Source of the DNA: Larkinella punicea
GTDB taxonomy: Bacteria > Bacteroidota > Bacteroidia > Cytophagales > Spirosomataceae
Assembly (NCBI RefSeq): GCF_003334855.1
Contig: NZ_QOWE01000030.1
Location: 1-64,000, forward strand
Length of the DNA: 64,000 bases
Direction: 5' to 3'
Shown: positions 26,365 to 35,185 of the stretch, in pieces
Layout: each line of letters begins with the position of its first letter
How positions within the stretch are numbered: the first letter of the stretch is position 1
Made by a program: the position numbers and the translations under genes
The notes under the pieces: model-generated
What the model saw: the letters and a program-made list of their open reading frames with translations, nothing else
Told to the model about the DNA's origin: nothing
Database searches by the model: none

Positions 26365-26997
26365 ATGGCGAAATCGCCCAAATATTACGTCGTCTGGAAA
26401 GGGCGGCAAAAAGGAGTTTACGATACCTGGGAAGGCTGTCAGGAGCAGATTCAGAATTTTCCCGGCGCTCTTTACAAATCGTTTGAAAGCCGCACAGTGG
26501 CCGAAAAAGCGCTGGGTGAAAAACCGCATCTGCATTTACAGGGCAAAGGGCCCGGAACGGATGGCAAAAGCCAGAAGCTGTTTGTTGGTAAACCCATCGC
26601 CGACAGCATTGCCGTTGATGCGGCCTGGAACACCGCTACGGGCGATATGGAATACCAGGGCGTGCATGCCACCACGAAGCAACTCCTCTTCCACCAGGGC
26701 CCTCATCACGACGGGACCAACAACATTGGCGAATTTCTGGCCATTGTTCACGCCCTGGCCTGGTTGAAACAGCGCGACAGCAATCTGCCCATTTATTCCG
26801 ATTCACGGACGGCCATTAGCTGGGTTCTGAAAAAGAAGGCCAACACCAAACTGGAAGAAACTCCCCGCAACGCCCACCTGTTCGAGCTGATCGACCGGGC
26901 CGAAAACTGGCTGAAAACCAACAACTTCCTCAACAAAATTCTAAAATGGGAAACCGAACACTGGGGCGAAAACCCCGCCGACTTTGGCCGGAAATGA
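26365..26997 (+). CDS. Ribonuclease H with N-terminal viroplasmin-type domain
   Basis: The 210-residue protein starts MAKSPKYYVVWKGRQKGVYD, the caulimovirus-viroplasmin/hybrid-binding domain (YDTWEGCQEQIQNFPGALYKSF) found at the N-terminus of eukaryotic-type RNase H1. The catalytic domain carries the acidic residues in IAVDAAW, NNIGEFLAIVHAL, IYSDSRTAISWV and the final NPADFG. It removes RNA from RNA-DNA hybrids. ATG 26365 was chosen because the promoter element ends only 24 bp before it. The layout is the one usual for Bacteroidota RNase HI-type proteins. Confidence 0.88.
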   Translation: MAKSPKYYVVWKGRQKGVYDTWEGCQEQIQNFPGALYKSFESRTVAEKALGEKPHLHLQGKGPGTDGKSQKLFVGKPIADSIAVDAAWNTATGDMEYQGVHATTKQLLFHQGPHHDGTNNIGEFLAIVHALAWLKQRDSNLPIYSDSRTAISWVLKKKANTKLEETPRNAHLFELIDRAENWLKTNNFLNKILKWETEHWGENPADFGRK

Positions 26998-27003
26998 ATT
27001 TAA

Positions 27004-27094
27004 TTAAAAATGAAAAGTTAAAAATTAAAAATAAGTCGCAAATGCGGCACAATGGCGCGTCCACCACTTTTAATTTTTAACTTTTCATTTTTAA
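27004..27094. repeat. 27-bp perfect AT-rich inverted repeat
   Basis: TTAAAAATGAAAAGTTAAAA... (27004-27030) is the exact complement of 27068-27094, with a 37-nt GC-rich loop (AAGTCGCAAATGCGGCAC). It fills the gap between the RNase H and methyltransferase genes and leaves 13 bp before the latter's TTG start. Confidence 0.85.
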
Positions 27095-27107
27095 CTCATA
27101 ACTCCCT

Positions 27108-27806
27108 TTGTTTCGCTTCAAACAATTCACCATTCACCAAGACCGGGCGGCCATGAAGGTCTGCACGGATTCGTGCGTGCTGGGAGCGTATGCGGAACTG
27201 GGAACCGGAGGGCGGTTGCTGGACATCGGAACGGGGACGGGTTTACTGGCACTCATGGCGGCTCAGCGAACTCCCACGGCCCGGATCAATGCGGTGGAAA
27301 TAGATCAGGCGGCTTTCGGGCAAGCAACTGATAATGTGAGCGATAGCCCGTTTTCGGATCGGGTCCGGGTGATTCAGGGCCGGATTCAAACGTTTTCGGC
27401 CGAGCCGTATGACCGCATTCTGTGCAACCCACCTTTTTACACCAACCACCTACGCTCGCCCGATCAGGCCATCAACCGGGCGTTGCACAACGACGAACTG
27501 CCGTTTGAAGAGTTGATCACCAGCGTCGTCCGTCTGCTAAAACCGGAGGGCCAATTCTGGGTTTTGCTGCCGCCTTCCGAAATGCAACGACTGGTTGTGA
27601 TTGCCGAAAAAGCCGGTTTGCATCCATATCAACAACTCGAAGTACGGCACAATGACACAAAACCGGTTTTTAGAACCATCGCCGGTTTCGTTTTCGACCG
27701 GTTTGCCCCTCCGAAAATCGAGCAATTATCCATTTTCAACCCGGATGGGAAGCTCTACACAGAATCATTCCGTCAGTTATTGCAACCTTTTTATCTGAAT
27801 TTCTAA
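27108..27806 (+). CDS. tRNA1(Val) (adenine(37)-N6)-methyltransferase-like protein (TrmN6/YfiC)
   Basis: This 232-residue SAM-dependent methyltransferase begins at TTG 27108 (MFRFKQFTIHQDRAAMKVCTDSCVLGAY), an opening characteristic of the YfiC/TrmN6 family. Motif I is LLDIGTGTGLLAL, the acidic end of strand two is INAVEIDQAA, and the N6-adenine catalytic motif is ILCNPPFYTN. The E. coli enzyme modifies A37 of tRNA-Val. No in-frame ATG exists before residue 16, so TTG is the best start. A mirrored AT repeat ends 13 bp before it. Confidence 0.85.
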   Translation: MFRFKQFTIHQDRAAMKVCTDSCVLGAYAELGTGGRLLDIGTGTGLLALMAAQRTPTARINAVEIDQAAFGQATDNVSDSPFSDRVRVIQGRIQTFSAEPYDRILCNPPFYTNHLRSPDQAINRALHNDELPFEELITSVVRLLKPEGQFWVLLPPSEMQRLVVIAEKAGLHPYQQLEVRHNDTKPVFRTIAGFVFDRFAPPKIEQLSIFNPDGKLYTESFRQLLQPFYLNF

Positions 27807-27912
27807 AATCCTTACGACCTTTGGTGAACCGATCCTAAACACCGGGCTTCGCGAAGTTGCGGAAACGTTTCCTGCCTGCGCTTCATTTCCGCCGTGTTTA
27901 GCCCGTATTTTT

Positions 27913-28881
27913 ATGACTGATAAACGCCAACTTTCCATCGTTATCCCGCTTTACAACGAAGAAGAGTCGTTGCCCGAACTGCACGACTGGATTGTGCGGG
28001 TGATGACGGAGCAGGGATATTCGTACGAAATTCTGTTTGTCGACGACGGCAGCACTGACCGTTCGTGGGAGGTTGTCACCCGGCTTTCCGAACGCAACCC
28101 GCAGGTGCGGGGCATCCGGTTTACGCGGAATTACGGCAAAACGGCCGCGCTCCAGACCGGTTTTCAGGCAACAAACGGACAGGTGGTCATTACGCTGGAT
28201 GCGGATTTGCAGGACAGTCCCGACGAAATCCCGGAATTGTACCGGATGATCACCGTCGATGGCTACGACCTGGTATCGGGCTGGAAACAGAAACGCTACG
28301 ACCCGCTGACCAAAACCGTCCCGACGAAGTTCTTCAATGCCGTATCCCGCTGGGTGTCGGGTGTGTACCTGCATGATTTCAATTCCGGCATCAAAGCCTA
28401 CCGCCAGGCAGTGGTGAAGTCGATGAATCTGTACGGTGAGATGCACCGAAATCTGCCGATTGTGGCCAAATGGAACGGTTTTCACAAGATTGGCGAAAAG
28501 GTCGTGCAGCATCAGGCGCGTAAATACGGAACGACTAAATTCGGACTCAACCGGTTCATCAACGGTTTTCTGGACTTGCTCGTTATCGCCTTTGTGCATA
28601 AATTCAGCCGTCGGCCGATGCACCTGTTCGGCAGCTTCGGAACCCTGTCCTTTTTTATCGGAACCGTCATTACGATTTACCTCATCAGCGAAAAGTTATA
28701 TAACATTGCCAATCGCCTGAAATACCGCAATGTGACCGACAATCCGCTGTTTTTTCTGGCCTTGGTGGCAATTATCCTCGGCGTTCAGTTATTTTTGGCC
28801 GGTTTTTTGGGGGAAATGCTGGTACGGCAATCGGCCAACAAAACGGGGGATTATTTAATCGCCGATCAGGTTGGTGGCTGA
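27913..28881 (+). CDS. Family 2 glycosyltransferase, polyprenyl-phosphate type
   Basis: The 322-residue protein has a cytosolic GT2 domain: LSIVIPLYNEEESL, FVDDGSTDRSW, TLDADLQDSPDEIPEL and DFNSGIKAYRQ. Two C-terminal membrane spans follow (LFGSFGTLSFFIGTVITIYLI and PLFFLALVAIILGVQLFLAGFLGEM). This is the layout of ArnC/GtrB/dolichyl-phosphate-mannose synthase-like enzymes, which load a sugar onto undecaprenyl phosphate for use across the membrane. The gene is not in a visible polysaccharide cluster. The sugar is unknown. Confidence 0.9.
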   Translation: MTDKRQLSIVIPLYNEEESLPELHDWIVRVMTEQGYSYEILFVDDGSTDRSWEVVTRLSERNPQVRGIRFTRNYGKTAALQTGFQATNGQVVITLDADLQDSPDEIPELYRMITVDGYDLVSGWKQKRYDPLTKTVPTKFFNAVSRWVSGVYLHDFNSGIKAYRQAVVKSMNLYGEMHRNLPIVAKWNGFHKIGEKVVQHQARKYGTTKFGLNRFINGFLDLLVIAFVHKFSRRPMHLFGSFGTLSFFIGTVITIYLISEKLYNIANRLKYRNVTDNPLFFLALVAIILGVQLFLAGFLGEMLVRQSANKTGDYLIADQVGG

Positions 28882-28982
28882 TTAGTTAACCATACCAACC
28901 ATTTACAACCATAAAACCATTCTTAACCATACCAGCCATTTAGAATAAACCAACCGCATTTAGTTACTCGACTATAAAAAAG

Positions 28983-29603
28983 ATGAACAATCAATTTAAA
29001 GCACATCCCTGGCATGGGATTCCAATCGGTGAAAACGCTCCGGAACAAGTGACGGCTTTCATTGAAATTGTACCAACCGACACGGTGAAGTATGAAGTTG
29101 ACAAAGAAACGGGCTATCTAAAAATCGACCGCCCGCAGAAATATTCCAACATCGTTCCGGCGCTCTACGGATTTATTCCGATGACCTATTGCGACGAGCA
29201 GGTGGCCTCCCTCGCCCGCGAACGCTCCGGTCGTGAAATTGAAAAAGGCGATGGTGACCCCATCGACATCTGCGTGCTGAGCGAACACGCCATTACCCAC
29301 GGAAACATCATTCTGCAAGCCATCCCCATCGGCGGTTTTCGCTTGCTGGACAAAGGAGAAGCCGACGACAAAATTATCGCCATCTTGAAAGGCGACGGGA
29401 TGTATAAAGGCTACGAAGACCTGCATCAACTGCCCGACAGCGTGGTGCAGCGCCTGAAACACTACTTCCTGACGTACAAAAACTTACCCGGCGAACCGAT
29501 GACGTGCGAAATCGTCAATGTCTACGGTCGGCAGGAAGCGCACGAAGTCATTCGCCGGTCGATCGAAGACTACTGGCTGCTGATCCGCAACCAGGCGAAA
29601 TAA
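28983..29603 (+). CDS. ppa: Inorganic pyrophosphatase, family I
   Basis: This 206-residue soluble enzyme hydrolyses pyrophosphate. Family I marks are VKYEVDKETGYLKIDR, YGFIPMTYC, and the metal-binding GDGDPIDICVL, followed later by DDKIIAILKGD. The protein is a little longer than E. coli PPase, as usual for Bacteroidota members with an insertion around RERSGREIEKG. It stands alone with about 100 bp upstream and a terminator candidate at 29715. Confidence 0.93.
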   Translation: MNNQFKAHPWHGIPIGENAPEQVTAFIEIVPTDTVKYEVDKETGYLKIDRPQKYSNIVPALYGFIPMTYCDEQVASLARERSGREIEKGDGDPIDICVLSEHAITHGNIILQAIPIGGFRLLDKGEADDKIIAILKGDGMYKGYEDLHQLPDSVVQRLKHYFLTYKNLPGEPMTCEIVNVYGRQEAHEVIRRSIEDYWLLIRNQAK

Positions 29604-29920
29604 CCGGAACGAATGAACGGAAACAGGAAGAAAAGCGGACTGGCTGACGGGCGGCTTTCCTCCCTTCCGTTCTGTTTTCCACTCTTCCTCAAATAGTCAC
29701 ATTCAACATAAAGTAAGGAGATGGGGAGCCGTCTCCTTTTTATTTTTGTTATGGATTTGGTGTGAATTTCAATCCGTTTCATGTACCTTATTGCTTTAGG
29801 TGTAAATACATGAAATAATGGTACCATTGGAAGAGCATTACGACGGACCGTCGCATGTCTCACATCGCTTGTCTTTTTTCTCGTTTCTAATTCATTACTT
29901 ATCAGTCGTCAACCCAAAAC
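29604..29920. other. 317-bp gap between ppa and sppA
   Basis: Apart from the terminator candidate (29715-29738), I see only a TAnnTTTG match, TATTTTTG at 29741-29748, which coincides with that terminator's T-tract and is therefore ambiguous as a promoter. The minus-strand frame 29570-29863 has a composition unlike a real protein. The first 90 bp carry imperfect mirrored purine phrases. Confidence 0.6.
29715..29738 (+). terminator. Probable intrinsic terminator downstream of ppa
   Basis: AAGGAGA (29715-29721) pairs with TCTCCTT (29732-29738) around a 10-nt loop and is followed by TTTATTTTTG. The stem is short, so efficiency is uncertain. Confidence 0.55.
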
Positions 29921-31684
29921 ATGCGTCAGTTTTTTAAATACGTTTTTGCAACCATCGTCGGTATACTGCTTTTCACCTTCGTGGCCTTCCTGATGGTGCT
30001 GGCAATCGGATCCGCTTTTTCTGCGGCCTCCGGCGATGAAGTATCGGTGAAGGAAAATTCCGTTTTGAAGCTCAACCTGAATAGCCCCATTCGTGAAATC
30101 GGCGTTGAAAACCCATTCGGCGGTTTTGGCCCCTTCAATTCATCCGGCGATGTGATTGGCCTGATCGACCTGAAACAGGCACTGGCCAACGCCAAACTCG
30201 ATCCAAACATCAAAGGGGTTTATGTCCAAACCGAATACCCACAAACCGGCTGGGCATCGCTCGAAGAAATCCGGAATGCCCTCATTGACTTTAAAAAATC
30301 GAAGAAATTCGTCGTCGCCTATGGCGAGGTGATGACCGAAAAAGGTTACTACATCGCATCCGTAGCCGACAATATTTACCTGAACCCGGCCGGTGCCCTG
30401 GAGTGGAACGGTCTGGATGCCGAATACACGTTTTTCAAAGGCACCTTCGACAAGCTGGGCATCAAACCGGAAATTTTCCGGGTCGGCGAATTCAAAAGTG
30501 CCGTCGAACCCTTCATTCGGGAGGATATGAGTGAAGCCAATAAAGCGCAAACCACGTCCTTCCTGAACTCCCTCAATACGCATTTTCTGGCGAATGTCGC
30601 CCAAAGCCGGGGCTTGCAGGTTCCGGAATTGAAGAAACTGGCCGACGACCTCTCTATTCAAACCGCCGGAGATGCGCTGAGAGCCAAACTGGTGACAAAA
30701 GTGGCCTATTACGACGAAGTGGAGACCGACATCCGCAAGAGTCTGAAAATAGATGAAAAGAAGAAAATCGACTTCGTTACGCTGGGCAAATACGAAAACG
30801 CCAAGAAATACGTCGAAGAAGGAAACATTAAAAACCGCATTGCCGTCATCGTAACCGACGGTGAAATTGTGTCCGGAAAAGACGACGAAAACATTGCTTC
30901 CGACCGCGTGGCCGAGCAAATCCGGAAAGCGCGTCTGGACGAAAAAGTGAAAGCCATTGTGATTCGGGTCAACTCGCCGGGCGGCAGTGCGCTGGCGTCG
31001 GATGTGATGTGGCGCGAAATCGTGCTGGCCAATAAAGCCAAACCGGTGATTGCTTCGATGTCCGATTATGCGGCTTCGGGCGGGTATTACCTGGCGATGG
31101 GTGCCCGCCAGATTGTGGCCGAACCCAATACGATTACGGGCTCGATCGGTATTTTCGGGATGCTGTTCAACACCGAAGGATTCTTCAAGGATAAATTGGG
31201 CATCACCTACGACCGCGTGGTGACCAACACACACTCCGATTTTCCGTCTTTCACCCGCGAAATGACGCCTTTCGAAAAGAATGTGCTGCAACAAAGCGTC
31301 AACCGGGGCTACGAAATTTTCACCAGCAAAGCCGCTCAGGGCCGCAAGCTGTCGGTCGACAGCCTGAAAGCCCTGGCTTCGGGCCGGGTTTGGTCGGGCG
31401 TTCAGGCGAAAGCCAACGGGCTGGTCGACGAACTGGGCGGGCTGGACAGAGCCATTCAACTGGCCGCCAAAGCCGCTAAACTGGAAGCGGGTGACTACCG
31501 CGTCCGGTATACGCCGGAAAAGAAAAACGCCATTGAAGAACTGGTCAAATCTTTCACCGGCAGCGACGAAGAAACCATGCAGGCCACCCTCGGCGACCTG
31601 GCACCCTACGTCAAATACCTCAAAACCCTGAAACGGATGGAGGGGATTCAGGCCCGTCTGCCGTTTGGGCTGGATGTGAAATAA
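29921..31684 (+). CDS. sppA: Signal peptide peptidase SppA, long (67K) form
   Basis: This 587-residue serine protease has an N-terminal membrane anchor (ATIVGILLFTFVAFLMVLAIG) and two tandem ClpP-like domains facing the periplasm. The Ser/Lys dyad is split between them, as in E. coli SppA: Lys192 in GEFKSAVEPF and Ser386 in SDYAASGGYYLA, with SPGG at 352-355 forming the oxyanion region. It degrades cleaved signal peptides in the membrane. It is followed by two hairpins of the ACCTGNCAGG type. Confidence 0.95.
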   Translation: MRQFFKYVFATIVGILLFTFVAFLMVLAIGSAFSAASGDEVSVKENSVLKLNLNSPIREIGVENPFGGFGPFNSSGDVIGLIDLKQALANAKLDPNIKGVYVQTEYPQTGWASLEEIRNALIDFKKSKKFVVAYGEVMTEKGYYIASVADNIYLNPAGALEWNGLDAEYTFFKGTFDKLGIKPEIFRVGEFKSAVEPFIREDMSEANKAQTTSFLNSLNTHFLANVAQSRGLQVPELKKLADDLSIQTAGDALRAKLVTKVAYYDEVETDIRKSLKIDEKKKIDFVTLGKYENAKKYVEEGNIKNRIAVIVTDGEIVSGKDDENIASDRVAEQIRKARLDEKVKAIVIRVNSPGGSALASDVMWREIVLANKAKPVIASMSDYAASGGYYLAMGARQIVAEPNTITGSIGIFGMLFNTEGFFKDKLGITYDRVVTNTHSDFPSFTREMTPFEKNVLQQSVNRGYEIFTSKAAQGRKLSVDSLKALASGRVWSGVQAKANGLVDELGGLDRAIQLAAKAAKLEAGDYRVRYTPEKKNAIEELVKSFTGSDEETMQATLGDLAPYVKYLKTLKRMEGIQARLPFGLDVK

Positions 31685-31693
31685 CGACTACGC

Positions 31694-31780
31694 AGACCTG
31701 TCAGGTTTTAAAAACCTGACAGGTCTACATCGAAAACCGTCAATACTAGACCTGCCAGGTTTTAAAAACCTGGCAGGTCT
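31694..31780. repeat. Tandem ACCTGNCAGGTTTT hairpins
   Basis: AGACCTGTCAGGTTTT.AAAACCTGACAGGTCT (31694-31726) and AGACCTGCCAGG...CCTGGCAGGTCT (31748-31780) are two near-identical hairpins differing by compensated T/C and A/G changes. The second is followed by TTTTTGA and can end sppA transcription. The motif is a common Bacteroidota intergenic repeat. Confidence 0.88.
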
Positions 31781-31840
31781 TTTTGATAGTAAACACCTGC
31801 AACGTCTTTTTTGTATCTTACGAACGCATTGCTGCCACCT

Positions 31841-33028
31841 ATGAAGACACTGACGGTTCACCTCGATTTGTTTGCTCTGATTATTCTGCTGGGAGTGGCC
31901 CAGGGAATTTTTCTCGGCATCTTTTTCCTGACGGGCGAACGGGGGCGGGTGGTTTCAAACCGGTGCATTGGCTGGTTTGTGCTGGGTTTGTCGGCCATCA
32001 TTGCCGAAATTTTCCTGTGCTATACCAATTACATGTTCCAGGTGCTCTGGCTGATCGACTTTTCAGAACCGGTCAATTTTACGCTCGGCCCGCTATATTA
32101 TTTCTTTGTTTTCGCCCGGCTCCACCAGCGGTTGCCGAAGCACTGGTTCTGGCATATGCTGCCCGCCATCATCTGGGCCATCAATTCCGTCACCTGGTTT
32201 TATCAACCCATTGAGTTTAAATACAACGCTTACCTCCATGCGTATCACCCCGAACTATCCTATATAGACAGTGACGAATACCTGCCGGAAGATTTCACGA
32301 ACCTGCGCGATTACGTCAGTGAAATGACCATGCTGGGTTGCGCTATCTACGCTTTCTTTTCTTTCCTCGACATTCGCAAAGCGTTTCGTCAACGGGGTCT
32401 TTCGCTGTTCCAGCCAGCACCCAGCCAATTGGCCCAACTCCGAAACCTGATTCTCCTGAATTTATCTTTTCCCCTTCTGGCGGTTTTTATCAAACCCCAA
32501 TTCTACGAGGATCTGGGCGATTATATCCTGGCCTGTTACCTCACCCTGCTCATTTATACCACCAGTTTTCTGGTGATGCGCGGATCCAACTTCTTCGTCG
32601 AAGAACCCGATCCGGAGCCTGAAGCTCCATCGCCCCGCAAAAAGTATGAAAAGTCGGCTCTATCGGAAGAGGTAGAAGAAGCGGTTTTGCAAAAATTGAC
32701 GCGCTTGATGGAGGACGAAAAACCGTTTCTCCAAAGCGACCTTTCCCTTCCCAAACTGGCACAGCAGCTCGGAACCTCATCTCACCACCTTTCGCAACTG
32801 CTGAACGACCGGCGGGAGCAAAGTTTCTTCGATCTGCTGGCGACTTATCGGGTGCGTGAAGCGCAGCAATTGTTAAAGGATTCCGGCACGGCAAATCTCA
32901 AAATCGACGAGATTGCTGAGCGGGTAGGCTACAATTCCACCTCGGCTTTTCACACGGCTTTTAAGCGGCTGACGGGGCAGACACCGGCGCAATTTCGGGC
33001 CATAGCGACTTCGTCCCGGTCGGCGTGA
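31841..33028 (+). CDS. AraC-family regulator with N-terminal membrane sensor
   Basis: ATG 31841 gives 395 residues. The first 250 or so form about seven membrane spans (LFALIILLGVAQGIFLGIFFL, IGWFVLGLSAIIAEIFL, LGPLYYFFVFARL and others), a sensor layout common in Bacteroidota. The last 100 form a two-helix-turn-helix AraC domain: LSLPKLAQQLGTSSHHLSQLLN and IDEIAERVGYNSTSAFHTAFKR with TPAQFR. The linker is acidic and proline-rich (EEPDPEPEAPSPRKK). It likely binds DNA while membrane-bound. The PQQ dehydrogenase 148 bp downstream is a possible target, by position only. Confidence 0.87.
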   Translation: MKTLTVHLDLFALIILLGVAQGIFLGIFFLTGERGRVVSNRCIGWFVLGLSAIIAEIFLCYTNYMFQVLWLIDFSEPVNFTLGPLYYFFVFARLHQRLPKHWFWHMLPAIIWAINSVTWFYQPIEFKYNAYLHAYHPELSYIDSDEYLPEDFTNLRDYVSEMTMLGCAIYAFFSFLDIRKAFRQRGLSLFQPAPSQLAQLRNLILLNLSFPLLAVFIKPQFYEDLGDYILACYLTLLIYTTSFLVMRGSNFFVEEPDPEPEAPSPRKKYEKSALSEEVEEAVLQKLTRLMEDEKPFLQSDLSLPKLAQQLGTSSHHLSQLLNDRREQSFFDLLATYRVREAQQLLKDSGTANLKIDEIAERVGYNSTSAFHTAFKRLTGQTPAQFRAIATSSRSA

Positions 33029-33176
33029 ACTTCTTGACGATCGGAAAACGGCGGTTTAGTGCCCGTAGACGGCCATCTTTGTCCCAGCCAATCAGCGATT
33101 AGATTTTCCGGTCAGTGCGCTGGCGTTGGCTTTATTCATCCAGATTAAACCGTCCATTTCGGAAGAAACCATCCCC

Positions 33177-35111
33177 ATGAACTACCTCCTTTCAACGCTT
33201 CTCTTTCTTTACGCAGCCATTCCTGTCATCGGTCAAACGCCAACCAGCGGCTCGGTCGAATGGCCCGCTTACGGCAACGATCCCGGTGGCATGCGGTTTT
33301 CACCCCTGAAACAAATCAATACCGGCAACGTCAAACAGTTAACCGTGGCCTGGACTTTCCGAACCGGCGAACTGGAGCAATACAAAGGCACGAGTGCCGA
33401 CGAAAAAGCGGCTTTTGAAGCGACGCCGTTGATGGTCGACGGAACGCTTTTCTTCAGCACACCCTCGTCGCGGGTTTTTGCCATCGATGCCGCCACCGGC
33501 CAGCAAAAATGGTCGTACGATCCGGAAGTCTATTTGCGGCAGGATTTGTCCGAAATTACGTCGCGTGGCGTGTCGGTCTGGCCCACGTCCAACGGTAAAA
33601 CCGCTTCCGGTGCCGCCAAACGGATTTTGATTCCCACACTGGATGGTCGGCTCATTGCGCTGGATGCCAAAACCGGCAAGCCGGTTTCTTCGTTCGGAAA
33701 GGACGGAATCGTCGATCTGCGGCAGGGCGTCGGCAACATCAGCGTCACTTCGCCCCCCGCCGTTATCGGCAACACCATCGTTGTCGGGTCGTCGATGGGC
33801 GACAACCAGCGGTTTAATTACGAACGGGGCGTCGTTCGGGCCTACGATGCGCTCACCGGAAAATTACGCTGGAGTTGGGACCCCATTCCGCGTTCTAAAA
33901 CCGATCCCGGTTTCGAGACCTGGAAAGGACCCAATGCCACCCAAACCGGTGCCGCCAACGCCTGGTCGGTCATCTCGGCGGATGCCGAACGGGATCTGGT
34001 GTTCATTCCTACCACCTCGCCCAGCCCGGATTATTACGGCGGAGAGCGGCTGGGCAAAAACGCCAACGCCAGTTCCATCGTCGCCATCCGCGCTTCCACC
34101 GGAAAAGTAGTGTGGAGTTATCAGACAGTTCACCACGACATCTGGGATTATGACAATGCGGCCCAGCCGTTGCTGTTTTCGTATGATCAGAATGGAAAAC
34201 CGGTTCCGGCGGTGGCTGTCGGCACGAAGATGGGACACGTTTTCATCCTGCACCGGGAAACCGGTGTTCCGTTGCTGCCCGTTGAGGAACGGCGCGTTCC
34301 AGCGTCCGATATTGCGGGAGAAGAAGCGCATCCCACCCAGCCTTTTCCGGCGACGCTTCCCCTGCTGGGATTGCAAAAACCGGAAGCCTGGGGCCTGACA
34401 CCCGACGCCAAAGCAGCCGCCCAACGCCGGATTGCCGCCCTGCGTTACGAAGGCCCTTTTACGCCCCCTTCGCTCAAAGGCACACTCGTTGCACCGGGCA
34501 ATGTGGGCGGGATCAACTGGAGCGGGATGTGTTATGATCCCGAATCCGGTTTGCTGATCACCAATGTCAACCGACTGGCCGCGTCCATCACCTTGATTCC
34601 GAGAGCCCAATTGGCACAATCGGTCAAAAACGACCAGGAGCTGATGCGGGCCGAAACCGGTATGCAGTCCGGCACTCCCTACGTGATGAAACGCAGCTAT
34701 CTGTTTGCCAAAACGGAAACCGGCTTAACGATGCAAACCGCTCCGCCCTGGGGAACCTTAGCGGCTATTAATCTCAAAAAAGGCACATTGGAATGGGAAG
34801 TACCACTGGGCTTCATGCTCGATCCGCGTCAGTTTCCCGAAGCAAAACAATGGGGTTCGATCAACTTTGGCGGGGCCATTGCCACGGCGGGCGGTCTCGT
34901 TTTCGTAGCGGCTTCAATGGACGGACATTTTCGGGCGTTTAAAACCAGCGACGGTAGCCTGCAATGGGAGGTTCCATTGCCCGCCGGTGGACAGGCCACG
35001 CCGATGACGTACCAGATCAATGGAAAGCAATATGTGGTCATTGCCGCCGGAGGCCACGGCAAGCTGGGAACGAAACTGGGTGATTATGTAGTGGCCTATC
35101 AATTGCCGTAA
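33177..35111 (+). CDS. Secreted PQQ-dependent dehydrogenase (glucose-dehydrogenase-like quinoprotein)
   Basis: ATG 33177 gives a 644-residue protein with a Sec signal (MNYLLSTLLFLYAAIPVIGQ). An eight-bladed quinoprotein propeller follows: WPAYGNDPGGMRFSPL, then W-docking repeats such as VFAIDAATGQQKWSYD and VRAYDALTGKLRWSWD, and HHDIWDYDNAAQP. It lacks the N-terminal spans of membrane glucose dehydrogenase and any CxxCH haem motif, so it is a soluble periplasmic form that must pass electrons to a separate acceptor. The frame back to 33126 adds 17 residues before the signal and is rejected. PQQ synthesis genes are not in the window. Confidence 0.9.
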   Translation: MNYLLSTLLFLYAAIPVIGQTPTSGSVEWPAYGNDPGGMRFSPLKQINTGNVKQLTVAWTFRTGELEQYKGTSADEKAAFEATPLMVDGTLFFSTPSSRVFAIDAATGQQKWSYDPEVYLRQDLSEITSRGVSVWPTSNGKTASGAAKRILIPTLDGRLIALDAKTGKPVSSFGKDGIVDLRQGVGNISVTSPPAVIGNTIVVGSSMGDNQRFNYERGVVRAYDALTGKLRWSWDPIPRSKTDPGFETWKGPNATQTGAANAWSVISADAERDLVFIPTTSPSPDYYGGERLGKNANASSIVAIRASTGKVVWSYQTVHHDIWDYDNAAQPLLFSYDQNGKPVPAVAVGTKMGHVFILHRETGVPLLPVEERRVPASDIAGEEAHPTQPFPATLPLLGLQKPEAWGLTPDAKAAAQRRIAALRYEGPFTPPSLKGTLVAPGNVGGINWSGMCYDPESGLLITNVNRLAASITLIPRAQLAQSVKNDQELMRAETGMQSGTPYVMKRSYLFAKTETGLTMQTAPPWGTLAAINLKKGTLEWEVPLGFMLDPRQFPEAKQWGSINFGGAIATAGGLVFVAASMDGHFRAFKTSDGSLQWEVPLPAGGQATPMTYQINGKQYVVIAAGGHGKLGTKLGDYVVAYQLP

Positions 35112-35151
35112 GTATGATTTATGGTACAATTTTAATGTCCGTTCAAAAAAT

Positions 35152-35184
35152 GTGTAAATTCCCGGATTGTTAACGCATTTACAC
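35152..35184. promoter_or_regulatory. Possible operator: GTGTAAAT inverted repeat at the cassette start
   Basis: GTGTAAAT (35152-35159) and ATTTACAC (35177-35184) are exact complements separated by 17 bp, ending one base before ATG 35186. The spacing would suit a dimeric repressor, perhaps autoregulation of the two-gene cassette. With eight-base arms in AT-rich DNA it could be chance. Confidence 0.35.
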
Positions 35185-35185
35185 T

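Noticed and set aside
29570-29863. 97-codon minus-strand frame after ppa
   Set aside because: It overlaps the end of ppa and a terminator and is low-complexity and basic; nothing supports translation.
30140-31459. 439-codon open frame on the minus strand
   Set aside because: It is antisense to sppA, whose catalytic residues are intact; the composition is shadow-like (many His, Phe, Gln) and there is no recognisable family.
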